Part shown: positions 22,597-30,857 of the stretch, one piece after another | Position numbering within the stretch: position 1 is the first letter of the stretch | Layout of the letters: the number at the start of each line of letters is the position of its first letter | NCBI RefSeq assembly: GCF_964340395.1 | Contig: NC_135561.1 | Coordinates: 23,214,486 to 23,278,485 of the forward strand | Direction of reading: 5' to 3' | Source of the DNA: Glandiceps talaboti | Taxonomy: Eukaryota; Hemichordata; Enteropneusta; Spengelidae | DNA length: 64,000 nt | Translations under genes and position numbers: made by a program | The notes under the pieces: generated by a model | What the model saw: only the letters and a program-made list of their open reading frames with translations | What the model was told of the DNA's origin: nothing | Database searches by the model: none

Positions 22597-25509
22597 CAAC
22601 TTAAAGTCTAAAACTGCTGGACCGATTGCCATGATATTTGGTGGGTGTTTTACCCTGGGTGTCTAGTTGGGAAATTGTTCAAATCAAAATGATCTGACCA
22701 CCAGTGCGTGATTTGTGTCAATAAATGCTAATGGTGATGCATCTGGGGTTGTATAGATGAAGAAATATTAAGCATATAATGATCTTAGCAGTGATATGTA
22801 AATTAGGTGTAAAAATGTGTCTTTTTGGTCAAAAATCTTTAATTCCAAAACTCCCGAGCAGATTGGGCAAAAATTTATTAGGGATGCATCTGGGGGTGTA
22901 TAAATGAAGAAGTATTAAACATATAATGATCTCATCAGTGGTATGCAAATTAGGTGCTCAAAAAGTACTTGGTCAGTGAGACTGAAATTTGGTGAGATGT
23001 TTCTAGAAGTGTTATTCTACAGAGTTTCTTCAAAATATCTTGACACAATTGGCCCTAGCAACCATGACCACACATGTAGCAACAGCCAAATGGTGGTGTA
23101 TTTCACAAAGATAACAGGGATTAATAGACAAGTGAATAAACATTCTTACAATTTATGTAAATTTGCCTAGTGACAAGACCATGCCCATAGCAACAGCCAA
23201 ACAATCATGTATATTGCAAAGTTAACAACAGGAATTAATAGACAAATGAATAAATATTTTTAAAATGTATGTAAATGTACCTATCAACAAGACCACACCC
23301 ATAACAACAGCCAAATGATCGCATATATTGCAAAGATAACAACATGGTTGGATAGGCAACTGGGTAGTCATTCAGCAAATGAACACCTCTACCAAGGTGA
23401 TCCAAGCATGGATCAACATGTTTTTAAAAACTGTACAGTTGTGCTACAATGCCATTGGTGCATTTTTTTTATTTGAGATGGTACATGATCTGTCTTCTAC
23501 ACAGACTTGTCATTGTCAACTTTTTGTTAATAGAACTATTTGTGTGTCATTTGATTATAGTATGCCAGTATCATATTTGGGATATCCAATACATTTGCCA
23601 CTCTTCCTGGTATAATAAGTCCTTCCATTACTGGTGCCATGGTCACTCATCAGGTAAGTCCCTCCATTACTGGTACCATGTCCATTCATCAGGTAAGTCC
23701 CTCCATTACTGGTACCATGTCCATTCATCAGGTAAGTCCCTCCTTTACTGGTGCCGTGTTCATTCATTAGGTAAGTCCCTCCATTACTGGTACCATGTCC
23801 ATTCATCAGGTAAGTCCCTCCATTACTGGTACCATGTCCATTCATCAGGTAAGTCCCTCCTTTACTGGTACCATGTCCATTCATCAGGTAAGTCCCTCCA
23901 TTACTGGTACCATGTCCATTCATCAGGTAAGTCCCTCCATTACTGGTACCATGTCCATTCATCAGGTTAGTCCCTCCTTTACTGGTGCCATGTCCATTCA
24001 TCAGGTAAGTCCCTCCTTTACTGGTGCCGTGTCCATTTATCAGGTAAGACCCTCCGTTCTGGGTGAAAAAATGTGATTTTTGGTCAAAAAACTTAAACTC
24101 AAAACCTGCTGGGCAGATTGTGTCGTTTTGGTCAAAAACCTATAATTATAAAACTAGTGAGCAGATTGGGCTGAAATTTAAGAGGGATGCATCTGTGGGT
24201 ATACAGATGAGGAAGTATTAAGCATATAATGATCTCATCAGTATTATGCAAAGTAGGTGTAAAAATGTGAATTTTGATCAAAAATTTATATCTCTAAAAG
24301 TACTTGGTCAGCAAGACTGTACTGTACAGTTGTGCTACGATGCCATTGGCGGTATTTTTACCTTCCATAAGGAAGATTATATATTAGGGGTGAAAAGTGT
24401 GTGTGTGCATGTGTGTGTGTCTGTCTGTCTGTCTGTGTGTGTGTCTGTCTGTCTGTGTCATCGTTTTCTTCAAAACGGCTGGCTCAATTCAAACGAAATT
24501 TTGTACACATGTTCCATAGGGTAATGGCAAGAACTGATTAGGTTTTGGTAAACAAGCAATGAATGTTAATGATCTATTTACATAATTAATGTTTTTTTGG
24601 TTATTTGGCTATATATATCTCAAGAATGCACACTTCAAATTCATTATAACTTGATACACATACACACATTTGTGATACCAAAGTGCATCTGTCCTGAAAA
24701 TATTATCGATTTAGCTTTTACTTTTAATAAGTTATTGGCATATTTTCGGTAATAAGATATGGAGGCCACAAAAAAGAAAGTTATTGTTTCTGGTCAGGAA
24801 ACATTGCCTAAAGTGGTGTGACAAGGCGATTTTTTTTTTAAATTGCTTATGATTAGTTCTGCAGCTGTCTTCCCTAAAGTAGCAATTAATGTAGGGAGAG
24901 TTATTTTGTGTTTTCCCTTGGATCTGCAGTCTGCATTGGCTGGACAAACATGAGAGTAAAGAATATCGAAGCAGGAAATTTAAGTCATGCACTCTGACCA
25001 GAAACGGTTCTTTTTTTCTTGGCCTCAAAAACTACCGTGAGATCTGCTACAACTTTTTTGATCGGTCGCCCATATGGTGGAGTCGGTTTCATTGCAAACA
25101 GAGCTAAATTTCTTGCATAAATAATAATATTGCAAGACTACCCCTAAGGAAGGCATTCAGTTTAAATCTGGTGACTGAATTGTGTCAGAGGGGAGATTGT
25201 GCCACTTTTGTATTTATTTAATTCTTATAGCAAATAAAATGAATTACTTGTAGCAAAGGACATGTAAAGTAAATAGAAGCATTAATATATGAATCATTTT
25301 GTATCCTCCATCAGACTGCATCAGAATGGCAAATAGTCTTTTATATTGCTGCAGCTATCTATTTATTTGGAGCGGTAGTCTATGGATTACTAGCATCTGG
25401 TGAACTACAACATTGGGCTCAGACTTCAGAATATATTGTGTGCCCTGGAAGGACATCATCTACTTCTGAACTAGCTGATGGTATGGAAGAAAATATAGCC
25501 AGAGAATAA
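6243..25509 (+). CDS. SLC17A5-like: SLC17-family (sialin/VGLUT-like) anion transporter, 3' seven exons
   Basis: A proton- or sodium-coupled organic-anion carrier of the major facilitator superfamily, expected in lysosomal, vesicular or plasma membrane. Exons: 6243-6329, 7210-7346, 12806-12952, 13066-13198, 17133-17278, 23561-23653, 25315-25509. All have AG acceptors and GT donors, and the phases agree throughout. The joined frame gives 311 residues plus TAA, roughly the C-terminal 60% of a family member of about 500 residues. Family landmarks in order: [105 protein letters not shown] and [17 protein letters not shown] and AHFS...NW..YT favour sialin over VGLUT, but substrate cannot be told from this. 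The N-terminal exons, with the start codon, lie outside or unrecognised. Two donors are embedded in exon-derived tandem arrays. Confidence 0.93.
6771..7025. repeat. (TAGTG)n pentanucleotide array
   Basis: About 255 bp of near-perfect TAGTG with TAGAGTGG and GCAGTG variants, in the intron between the first two recognised transporter exons. It generates spurious Thr/Leu/His/Tyr-rich ORFs on the minus strand. Confidence 0.95.
7210..7346 (+). CDS. Transporter exon
   Basis: Encodes [38 protein letters not shown] and IAVPEQKR. This matches the family helix-plus-loop pattern (GTIGIFWF..W...SD.P..H..IS..E..YI). Acceptor CAACAG, donor AGG|GTAAGA. Ends in phase 0. Confidence 0.92.
7700..8035. repeat. 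About 23-bp minisatellite (TGTCCTACCACAGACAGACC)
   Basis: About 14-16 units of a 22-29-bp repeat with ACAGACAGACC and GTGTCCTAC cores, including longer TAGCTACC variants. Intronic, non-coding. Confidence 0.9.
8036..8551. other. Intron sequence, nothing recognised
   Basis: Ordinary AT-rich intron sequence between two minisatellites, with no recognisable exon or element. Confidence 0.4.
8552..9957. repeat. 34-bp minisatellite, about 41 copies
   Basis: The unit reads approximately GTTCATTTGTTTCTAATCAC followed by ACACACTTTGTAGT. Variants alternate TTCTTATCACATAC, TTCTAATCACACAC and TTGCCTATCAC. A few units carry an extra ATTT. Intronic. Each unit has a CTAATCAC...TTTGTAG layout that superficially resembles a branch point and 3' splice site. 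Confidence 0.95.
9958..10298. other. Intron sequence with nuclear-receptor-like half sites
   Basis: No exon is seen. GACCTTGACCTTGACC near 10166-10181 contains, on the minus strand, the extended half site TCAAGGTCA. Function is unknown. Confidence 0.35.
10299..11843 (+). mobile_element. F2 Helentron-like element, copy b (near complete)
   Basis: The 5' hairpin starts at TAGCACAACTGAAC (10299), followed by (GT)n (about 10348-10421) and the module AAACAACTTAAAGTCAAAAA. A tandem core follows of about seven units of roughly 110-120 bp with TAGCAACAAGACCACGCCC and ATAGCAACAGCCAAA. It ends CATTTGTGCTA (11811-11821, one mismatch to the expected inverted repeat), hairpin CGCCATTGGCG (11825-11835), GTATTTTT. 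No ORF of any size. Intronic in the transporter gene. Confidence 0.75.
11889..12327. mobile_element. Foldback (MITE-like) element with arms of about 150-200 bp
   Basis: The left end (GGAAATAAAGATATTTTCAT, AACTATGGGTTCTGGAGAGTC) reappears inverted at the right end (GACTCTCCAGAACCCATAGTT, then ATTATTTCC). The pairing continues through TTTCAGAGAAA and ACAAG on both sides to a centre near 12110. The ends are GTAAAAGGG and CCCTTTAC. Possible target duplication ACTTTT is ambiguous. It lies in the transporter intron just downstream of an F2 copy. Confidence 0.8.
12328..12805. other. Intron sequence before transporter exon
   Basis: Nothing recognised. Near 12475-12530 it weakly matches 10185-10240 (shared word AATTATCAAAATTAAGC-like), suggesting an old repeat. 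Confidence 0.35.
12806..12952 (+). CDS. Transporter exon
   Basis: 147 nt, phase 0 at both ends. Encodes [40 protein letters not shown] and QVLGFDLFQ. The LKSLP.WAIV.AHFS.NW.FYT pattern is diagnostic for the sialin branch of SLC17. The ATG at 12809 is internal to the exon, preceded by an in-frame threonine codon after the acceptor CTAG, and is not a translation start. Donor CAG|GTTGGT is weak at +3 to +6. Confidence 0.95.
13066..13198 (+). CDS. Transporter exon
   Basis: Encodes [40 protein letters not shown] and FNMSG. The G.Q.AD.LR and STT.VRK motifs are conserved across SLC17. Acceptor TTGCAG, donor G|GTAAGT. The intron before it is only 113 bp. Confidence 0.95.
13516..16346. repeat. 22-bp minisatellite, about 128 copies
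   Basis: The unit is AATAAGACCAAACTAACCACTC, with AATATG, CTTAAT and TAAACACT variants, running almost without interruption for 2.8 kb inside the transporter intron. Array edges carry TAATACC/AAACCACT variants, so the ends are more diverged than the centre. Every unit includes an ACTAAC word similar to a branch-point consensus. Confidence 0.97.
16601..17050. repeat. Higher-order GACAATGGGGGCAA repeat, 137-bp period
   Basis: Basic units of about 16-18 bp (GACAATGGGGGCAAGACAGA and variants) are organised in a higher-order block of about 137 bp. For example, GACAGAAACAATGAAGGC recurs at 16831 and 16968. The 3' end lies about 80 bp before the next transporter exon. Confidence 0.85.
17133..17278 (+). 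CDS. Transporter exon whose 3' end seeds the 45-bp array
   Basis: Encodes (G)[38 protein letters not shown] and [10 protein letters not shown]. Acceptor TTGCCAG. Donor CAG|GTATAC. The family normally has N-x-LDIAP where this exon reads NPQDLAP. The last 35 exon bases plus 10 intron bases (17244-17288) form copy zero of the array that follows without a break. Confidence 0.95.
17279..22245 (+). repeat. 45-bp satellite derived from exon end plus splice donor, about 110 copies
   Basis: The unit is GATTTAGTGTTAATCCCCTG then GATATAGTACCTGGGGTATA, AAGTA. Aligned to 17244-17288 (exon 3' end and donor) it matches about 38 of 45 bases, in phase and starting at the exon border. In the exon frame each unit encodes [12 protein letters not shown] or [12 protein letters not shown] then a stop. 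Because 45 is a multiple of three, the minus strand is also open for hundreds of codons (15-residue period [15 protein letters not shown]); this is a repeat artefact. The distal part, 20.6-22.2 kb, has TAATACCC variants and a 90-bp higher-order pattern. Confidence 0.97.
22510..23469 (+). mobile_element. F2 Helentron-like element, copy c
   Basis: It starts TAGCACAACTGAAC (22510), continues with GTTCAGTAGTGCTA, (GT)n (22563-22593), the internal module and three to four TAGCAAC...CCATAGCAACAGCC units. It ends CAGTTGTGCTA (23436-23446) with a mutated 3' hairpin (GCCATTGGTGC). It lies about 90 bp upstream of the next transporter exon. Confidence 0.75.
23561..23653 (+). CDS. Transporter exon whose 3' end is tandemly repeated
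   Basis: 93 nt, phase 0 in and out. Encodes [20 protein letters not shown] and [11 protein letters not shown], matching the conserved YA.I..GI.N...T.PG helix. The acceptor is TTATAG. The first possible donor is CAG|GTAAGT at 23654. The last 39 bases (23615-23653) are repeated ten times downstream, so the true exon end is ambiguous; 23653 is the shortest choice and needs no repeat-derived residues. Confidence 0.92.
23654..24055 (+). repeat. 39-bp exon-derived array regenerating splice donors (10 copies)
   Basis: Units of exactly 39 bp start at 23654, 23693, 23732, 23771, 23810, 23849, 23888, 23927, 23966 and 24005, with a partial at 24044. Each unit begins at a potential donor. Eight of the eleven sites are the full CAG|GTAAGT; the others are TAG|GTAAGT (23771), CAG|GTTAGT (23966) and CAG|GTAAGA (24044). 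In the exon frame each unit encodes [13 protein letters not shown] or a close variant. The frame stays open through two extra units; the third ends in TAG (23768-23770). Confidence 0.97.
24063..24359 (+). mobile_element. F2 element fragment, copy d (5'-truncated)
   Basis: It picks up at the internal AAAATGTGATTTTTGGTCAA module and ends with CAGTTGTGCTA, GCCATTGGC and TATTTTT. The 5' 250 bp or so and most of the tandem core are missing. It abuts the exon-derived array on its left and an F1 element on its right. Confidence 0.7.
24360..25170 (+). mobile_element. F1 Helentron-like element, copy B
   Basis: It starts ACCTTCCATAAGGAAG at the T run that ends the preceding F2 fragment, followed by a (GT)/(CTGT) microsatellite (24395-24458) and the module AACGGCTGGCTCAATTCAAA. 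A segment TCTGCATTGGCTGGACAAAC near 24930 is shared with copy D (near 31337). It ends CTAAGGAAGGCATTCAGTTT then AAATCTG at 25170. Confidence 0.75.
25315..25509 (+). CDS. Transporter terminal exon
   Basis: Encodes [40 protein letters not shown] and a 23-residue tail ending MEENIARE, then TAA at 25507-25509. EWQ.VF.IAA...FGA and F/LAxGE.Q.WA are the last-helix landmarks of sialin. The acceptor is CCATCAG; a second AG ten bases on would break the frame. Confidence 0.95.
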   Translation, partial: TASEWQIVFYIAAAIYLFGAVVYGLLASGELQHWAQTSEYIVCPGRTSSTSELADGMEENIARE

Positions 25510-25584
25510 GATAACGTCAGTCTTTAGTCATGATTCTTTGCTATAGCCAGACTTTCCTCTGTAAAGGTGTTCTGTATATGTGCT

Positions 25585-25590
25585 AATAAA
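25585..25590 (+). terminator. AATAAA polyadenylation signal
   Basis: A canonical AATAAA lies 76 bp downstream of the transporter stop codon, within GCTAATAAAGCTG. It is the first such hexamer after the stop, so a short 3' UTR of about 100 nt is likely. Confidence 0.7.
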
Positions 25591-25599
25591 GCTGAAAAA

Positions 25600-26660
25600 C
25601 TACCATCTTGAATGATGTATAATGGGAAATGTATAATTTCATCATTAATCAGGTGGGTCATGATAAAGAATGAGCTTTCTTTTAAGACCTTGATGTTCGA
25701 TGTTGAAAGCCTTCTTCATGATTAAATAGCCAAATTTGGTTTATCTTGTATTGTTTTTTAATCAAACTTGATGATGGTGATGATGATGATGATGATGATG
25801 ATGATATGATCACGTGGCCAGCAAATTGTTGTACAGGCGAATGTCACAAAATTAAGTGACACGCATATGTCCCACATATTTGAAATCCAAGTCATGTACT
25901 TACCACCGTTTAATTTGCCACTGTCATGATCAATAGAGTTAATAGAAATGATTGCAGTCAAATATAGAAGCAAGCCTTAACCAGTCTGTATTATGAGAGG
26001 TGATAACTTGCATACCATGCTAATATTCTTGATTTGACCGTCTGTAGATATCTAACAATCATTTGACTTAATTTTGCTCAACATGCTGCTATGCATTACT
26101 ATAGGCATGTCAGAGAAAAAGTCAACAATGTTGTTCTATTTTGATCTAGTATAAGTTAAAATGATAAGAGGTTCCAAGGATTGACATTTAATACCTGAGA
26201 ATCTTCAGAGGAAAGACTGACAACGTCAACAACAAGTTTTACTGACAATAACATTAGTTGTATTATAAACATTTATCATTATTGGCACTGTTGCCATACC
26301 ATTATCAAGTGTTTCCATGTCTTTGTTTAACGTTGTTTGCAACTACTCTATCATATTGTCTGTTCGCTTAAAATACTTTCCTACAATTATGTATAGAATA
26401 GTTTCAGGGAAGTACCCAAAAAGTATAGAGCAAATTTAAAAGATATACCAAGATGGAAGTTAATAATTGTGGACAATGTATAGAAATGTCATTAAATTGC
26501 ACATGAAATGTGTAGAAATGTCAGTAAATAATGCATAGCATGTGTAGAAATATTTGGATATTTGCTAAGTAAGTAGTTAAATTTCTGGGAAAATCTTATC
26601 AGATAGGTAAAATATTTAAATCTGTAAATCATGTATATTATCATTATCTAACAATTATTG
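25600..26660. other. Intergenic AT-rich sequence
   Basis: No gene recognised downstream of the transporter. It contains a (GAT)n tract at about 25771-25806 and a loose repeat of TGTAGAAATGTCA between 26470 and 26545. Confidence 0.4.
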
Positions 26661-26664
26661 TTAG

Positions 26665-27830
26665 CTCCACTGTTAGCTCCACTCAGTGACAGCTGGGTTG
26701 AGCATAAGAGTTAGGTTGATTCTCTGTCGTCGTCCATCCTTCAACTTTGTTTTTGCTAGTCCCCACCAGATGAAGTGGGGGGGGGGGGGGGGTTGGTGAC
26801 TTATAGATTTGGCTCCGTCCGTCCATCTGTGCGTCCAGAGCCATTTTTGGGTAATGACTGGACCGATTTCTCTCACACTTGGTACAAGGCCAACACACTA
26901 TGGCATACCAATGCATGTCAATTTATGTTGTGATGCGAACCAATATGGCCACCAGGTGGCCTTTTATCTTCCGTTTGGAAGGTTATATATTAGGGGTGAA
27001 AAGTCTGTGTGTGTGTCTGTGCCTGTGTGTCTGTATCACCATTTTCTTTTTAAAAAAGGCCGGCTCAAGTCAAGCCAAATTTGGTACACGTGTTCCATAG
27101 GGTAGTGGCAAGAACTGGTTAGGTTTTGGTAAACATCTAATGAATATTAATGAGTAATTTACATAATTAATGGTTTTCGGTAATTAGGCTGTATCTCAAG
27201 AATGCAAATTCAATATAATTTGATACATACATTTGCGATACCAAAGCACACCTGTCCTGAAATTATTATTGATGTAGCTTTTAGTTGTAATAAGTTATTG
27301 GCATATCTTGGAAGGCCACTAAAAAGTGATGGGCGCTGACCACTAACAATTCTCTTTTTTTGGCCTTTAAAACTTTCTACGATGAGTGCTATGCTACAAG
27401 TTCTATAAAGCTTCACGTTACATGTTGTGGTTGCCCAGGAGATCACTAACAGCAATGAGCAAATAGCAATCAATGAGAAAAAATAACTTATTGCATATGT
27501 TCTGTTGTATTCCAACAATTGTCTGTAGGAATGACAATCTCAAAACTTTGCCCTTACGGAAGGCATTCAGTTTAAATCTGGTTTAAAATGATCCAGAACC
27601 ATTACTTGGACATGACTTGACCAATTTCTATCAAACTTAGTACAATGACAGCACACTATGGCATACATATGCATGTCAATTTATGTCTCGATACCATCCA
27701 ATGTGGCTGCTGGGCTGCCATTTTGTTGCCATTTTTTTAATGTCCAGAGCCATTTCTTTTATGTGTCTGAATCGATTCCCTTCGAAATGGATACAGGGAT
27801 ATATATTGTACCATATTCTCCATATAGTAG
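26665..27830 (+). mobile_element. Fourth element type (F4) interrupted by an F1 copy
   Basis: It starts near TTAGCTCCACTGTTAGCTCC with a 16-G run at 26777-26792. The core unit CACACTATGGCATAC.AATGCATGTCAATTTATG occurs at about 26893 and 27652, on either side of the F1 insertion (26966-27580). Repeated wording such as CCAGAGCCATTT and GACTTGACCAATTTCT suggests a tandem core. The element's 3' end is not defined. Confidence 0.5.
26966..27580 (+). mobile_element. F1 Helentron-like element, copy C
   Basis: It starts ATCTTCCGTTTGGAAGGTTA and runs ATATATTAGGGGTGAAAAGT, a short (GT)/(CTGT) tract, GGCTCAAGTCAAGCCAAATT and TAATGAGTAATTTACATAAT. It ends CCCTTACGGAAGGCATTCAG then TTTAAATCTG. It sits inside the F4 element between two of its core units. 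No coding capacity. Confidence 0.75.
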
Positions 27831-30320
27831 TTTAGACTGGTCAGCACTTCAACCACCCCTTTAGTAATTTAGACTGGTCAGCACTGCAACCATCCCCTTT
27901 AGTAGTTTAGACTGGTCAGCACTGCAATCATCCCCTTTAGTAGTTTTAGACTGGTCATCACTGCAACCACCCCTTTAGTAGTTTAGACTGGTCAGCACTG
28001 CAACCACCCCTTTAGTAATTTAGACTGGTCAGCACTGCAACCACCCCTTTAGTAATTTAGACTGGTCAGCACTTCAACCACCCCTTTAGTAATTTAGACT
28101 GGTCAGCACTGCAACCAACCTCCATTAGTAGTTAAGACTGGTCAGCACTTCAACCACCCTCCTTTAGTAATTTAGACTGGTCAGCACTTCAACCACCCCT
28201 TTAGTAATTTAGACTGGTCAGCACTTCAACCACCCCTTTAGTAATTTAGACTGGTCAGCACTTCAACCACCCTCCATTAGTAGTTTAGACTGGTCAGCAC
28301 TGCAACCACCTCTTTAGTAGTTTTAGACTGGTCAGCACTGCAACCACCCCCTTTAGTAGTTTAGACTGGTCAGCACTGCAACCACCCCATTGGTAGTTTT
28401 AGACTGGTCATCACTGCAACCACCCCTTTAGTAGTTTAGACTGGTCAGCACTGCAACCATCCCTTTAGTAATTTAGACTGGTCAGCACTGCAACCATCCC
28501 CTTTAGTAGTTTAGACTGGTCAGCACTGCAATCATCCCCTTTAGTAGTTTTAGACTGGTCATCACAGCAACCACCCCTTTAGTAGTTTAGACTGGTCAGC
28601 ACTGCAACCACCCCTTTAGTAATTTAGACTGGTCAGCACTGCAACCACCCCTTTAGTAATTTAGACTGGTCAGCACTTCAAGCACCCCTTTAGTAATTTA
28701 GACTGTTCAGCACTGCAACCATCCCCTTTAGTAGTTTAGACTGGTCAGCACTGCAACCATCCCCTTTAGTAGTTTTAGACTGGTCATCACTGCAACCACC
28801 CCTTTAGTAGTTTAGACTGGTCAGCACTTCAACCACCCCTTTAGTAATTTAGACTGGTCAGCACTTCAACCACCCCTTTAGTAATTTAGACTGGTCAGCA
28901 CTGCAACCACCCTCCATTAGTAGTTAAGTCTGGTCAGCACTTCAACCACCCTCCTTTAGTAATTTAGACTGGTCAGCACTTCAACCACCCCTTTAGTAAT
29001 TTAGACTGGTCAGCACTTCAACCACCCCTTTAGTAATTTAGACTGGTCAGCACTTCAACCACCCTCCATTAGTAGTTTAGACTGGTCAGCACTGCAACCA
29101 CCCCATTAGTAGTTTTAGACTGGTCAGCACTGCAACCACCCCCTTTAGTAGTTTAGACTGGTCAGCACTGCAATCACCCCCTTTAGTAGTTTAGACTGGT
29201 CAGTACTGCAACCACCCCATTGGTAGTTTTAGACTGGTCATCACTGCAACCACCCCTTTAGTAGCTTAGACTGGTCAGCACTGCAACCATCCCCTTTAGT
29301 AGTTTAGACTGGTCAGCACTGCAACCATCCCCTTTAGTAGTTTTAGACTGGTCAGCACTGCAATCATCCCCTTTAGTAGTTTTAGACTGGTCAGCACTGC
29401 AACCACCCCTTTAGTAGTTTTAGACTGGTCAGCACTGCAACCACCCCTTTAGTAGTTTAGACTGGTCAGCACTGCAACCATCCCCTTTAGTAGTTTAGAC
29501 TGGTCGGCACTGCAACCATCCCCTTTAGTAGTTTTAGACTGGTCAGCACTGCAACCATCCCCTTTAGTAGTTTTAGACTGGTCAGCACTGCAACCATCCC
29601 CATTAGTAGTTTAGACTGGTCAGCACTGCAACCACCCTCCATTAGTAGTTTAGACTGGTCAGCACTTCAACCACCCTCCATTAGTGGTTTAGACTGGTCG
29701 GCACTGGAACCACCCCCTTTAGTAGTTTTAGACTGGTCAGCACTGCAACCACCCTCCATTAGTAGGTTAGACTGGTCAGCACTGGAACCACCCCCTTGAT
29801 GTTCCATCCTCGATAGCGATGTTCAGTCGTGTGTCGTATTTTATCGGAAGAACATCCGAGGTCTAGCAGATAGACTACACTTCAACCACCCATCATTAGT
29901 AGTTAAGACTGGTCAGCACTGCAACCACCCTCCATTAGTAGTTAAGACTGGTCAGCACTGCAACCAGCCCCTTTAGTAGTTTTAGACTGGTCAGCACTGC
30001 AACCACCCCCTTTAGTAGTTAAGACTGGTCAGCACTGCAACCAGCCCCTTTAGTAGTTTTAGACTGGTCAGCACTTCAACCACCCCCTTTAGTAGTTCAG
30101 ACTGGTCAGCACTGCAACCACCCTCCATTAGTAGTTAAGACTGGTCAGCACTTCAACCACCCTCCATTAGTAGTTCAGACTGGTCAGCACTGCAACCACC
30201 CTCCATTAGTAGTTAAGACTGGTCAGCACTGCAATCATCCCCTTTGTAGTTTTAGACTGGTCAGCACTGCAACCACCCCCTTTAGTAGTTTAGACTGGTC
30301 AGCACTGCAATGCCACCCTC
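27830..30320. repeat. 37-bp minisatellite, about 67 copies
   Basis: The unit is approximately TTTAGACTGGTCAGCACTGC then AACCACCCCTTTAGTAG (36-39 bp), with CTTCAACC, CCTCCATTAG and GTTTTAGAC variants arranged in higher-order groups. It is interrupted once, at about 29795-29885, by an unrelated sequence. Confidence 0.95.
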
Positions 30321-30599
30321 CGTTTGCAGTATAGTATGAAAATTAAATAGAACATTGATATACCTTATTGATTCTCTGAATGTCAAATGGTATGTATTAA
30401 TTACAGCCTGAAAAAGATATTTTGATGATTTCATGAGACTTGTTACATTTTGAGTAACTATCATTATACATATCATAGAGATTCCATTCCAAAGATAAAT
30501 GTATTACTATCTACAGTTCTGTCTGTTGATATATTATAGTTGTCCAAATAAATATATCATGTATTGTATGCATAAACTTGTGAACGGTTGATTATATTT

Positions 30600-30770
30600 A
30601 TGTGTGTGTGTGTGTGTGTGTGTGTGTTTATCTATTGATGTGTGTATAAGTGTGTATGTATGTATGTACGTACACGTTCGTATGCATGTATGTATGTATG
30701 TATGTATGTATGTATGTATGTATGTATGTATGTGCGTACGTGTGTGTGTGTATGTATGTATGTTTGTTTG
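30600..30770. repeat. (TG)n and (GTAT)n microsatellites
   Basis: (TG)n at about 30602-30626, then (GTAT)n with GTAC interruptions to about 30765. ORFs on both strands here are simple-repeat artefacts. Confidence 0.9.
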
Positions 30771-30775
30771 TGTTT

Positions 30776-30810
30776 ACCTTCCGTAAGGTAGGTTATAATA
30801 TACCAATGAA

Positions 30811-30857
<47 letters not shown>

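Noticed and set aside
23555-24001. Minus-strand repeat ORF ([13 protein letters not shown] period) and the plus-strand shadow frame over the 39-bp array
   Set aside because: Artefact of a 39-bp period. Only the plus frame continuous with the transporter exon has coding support, and only as optional exon extension.
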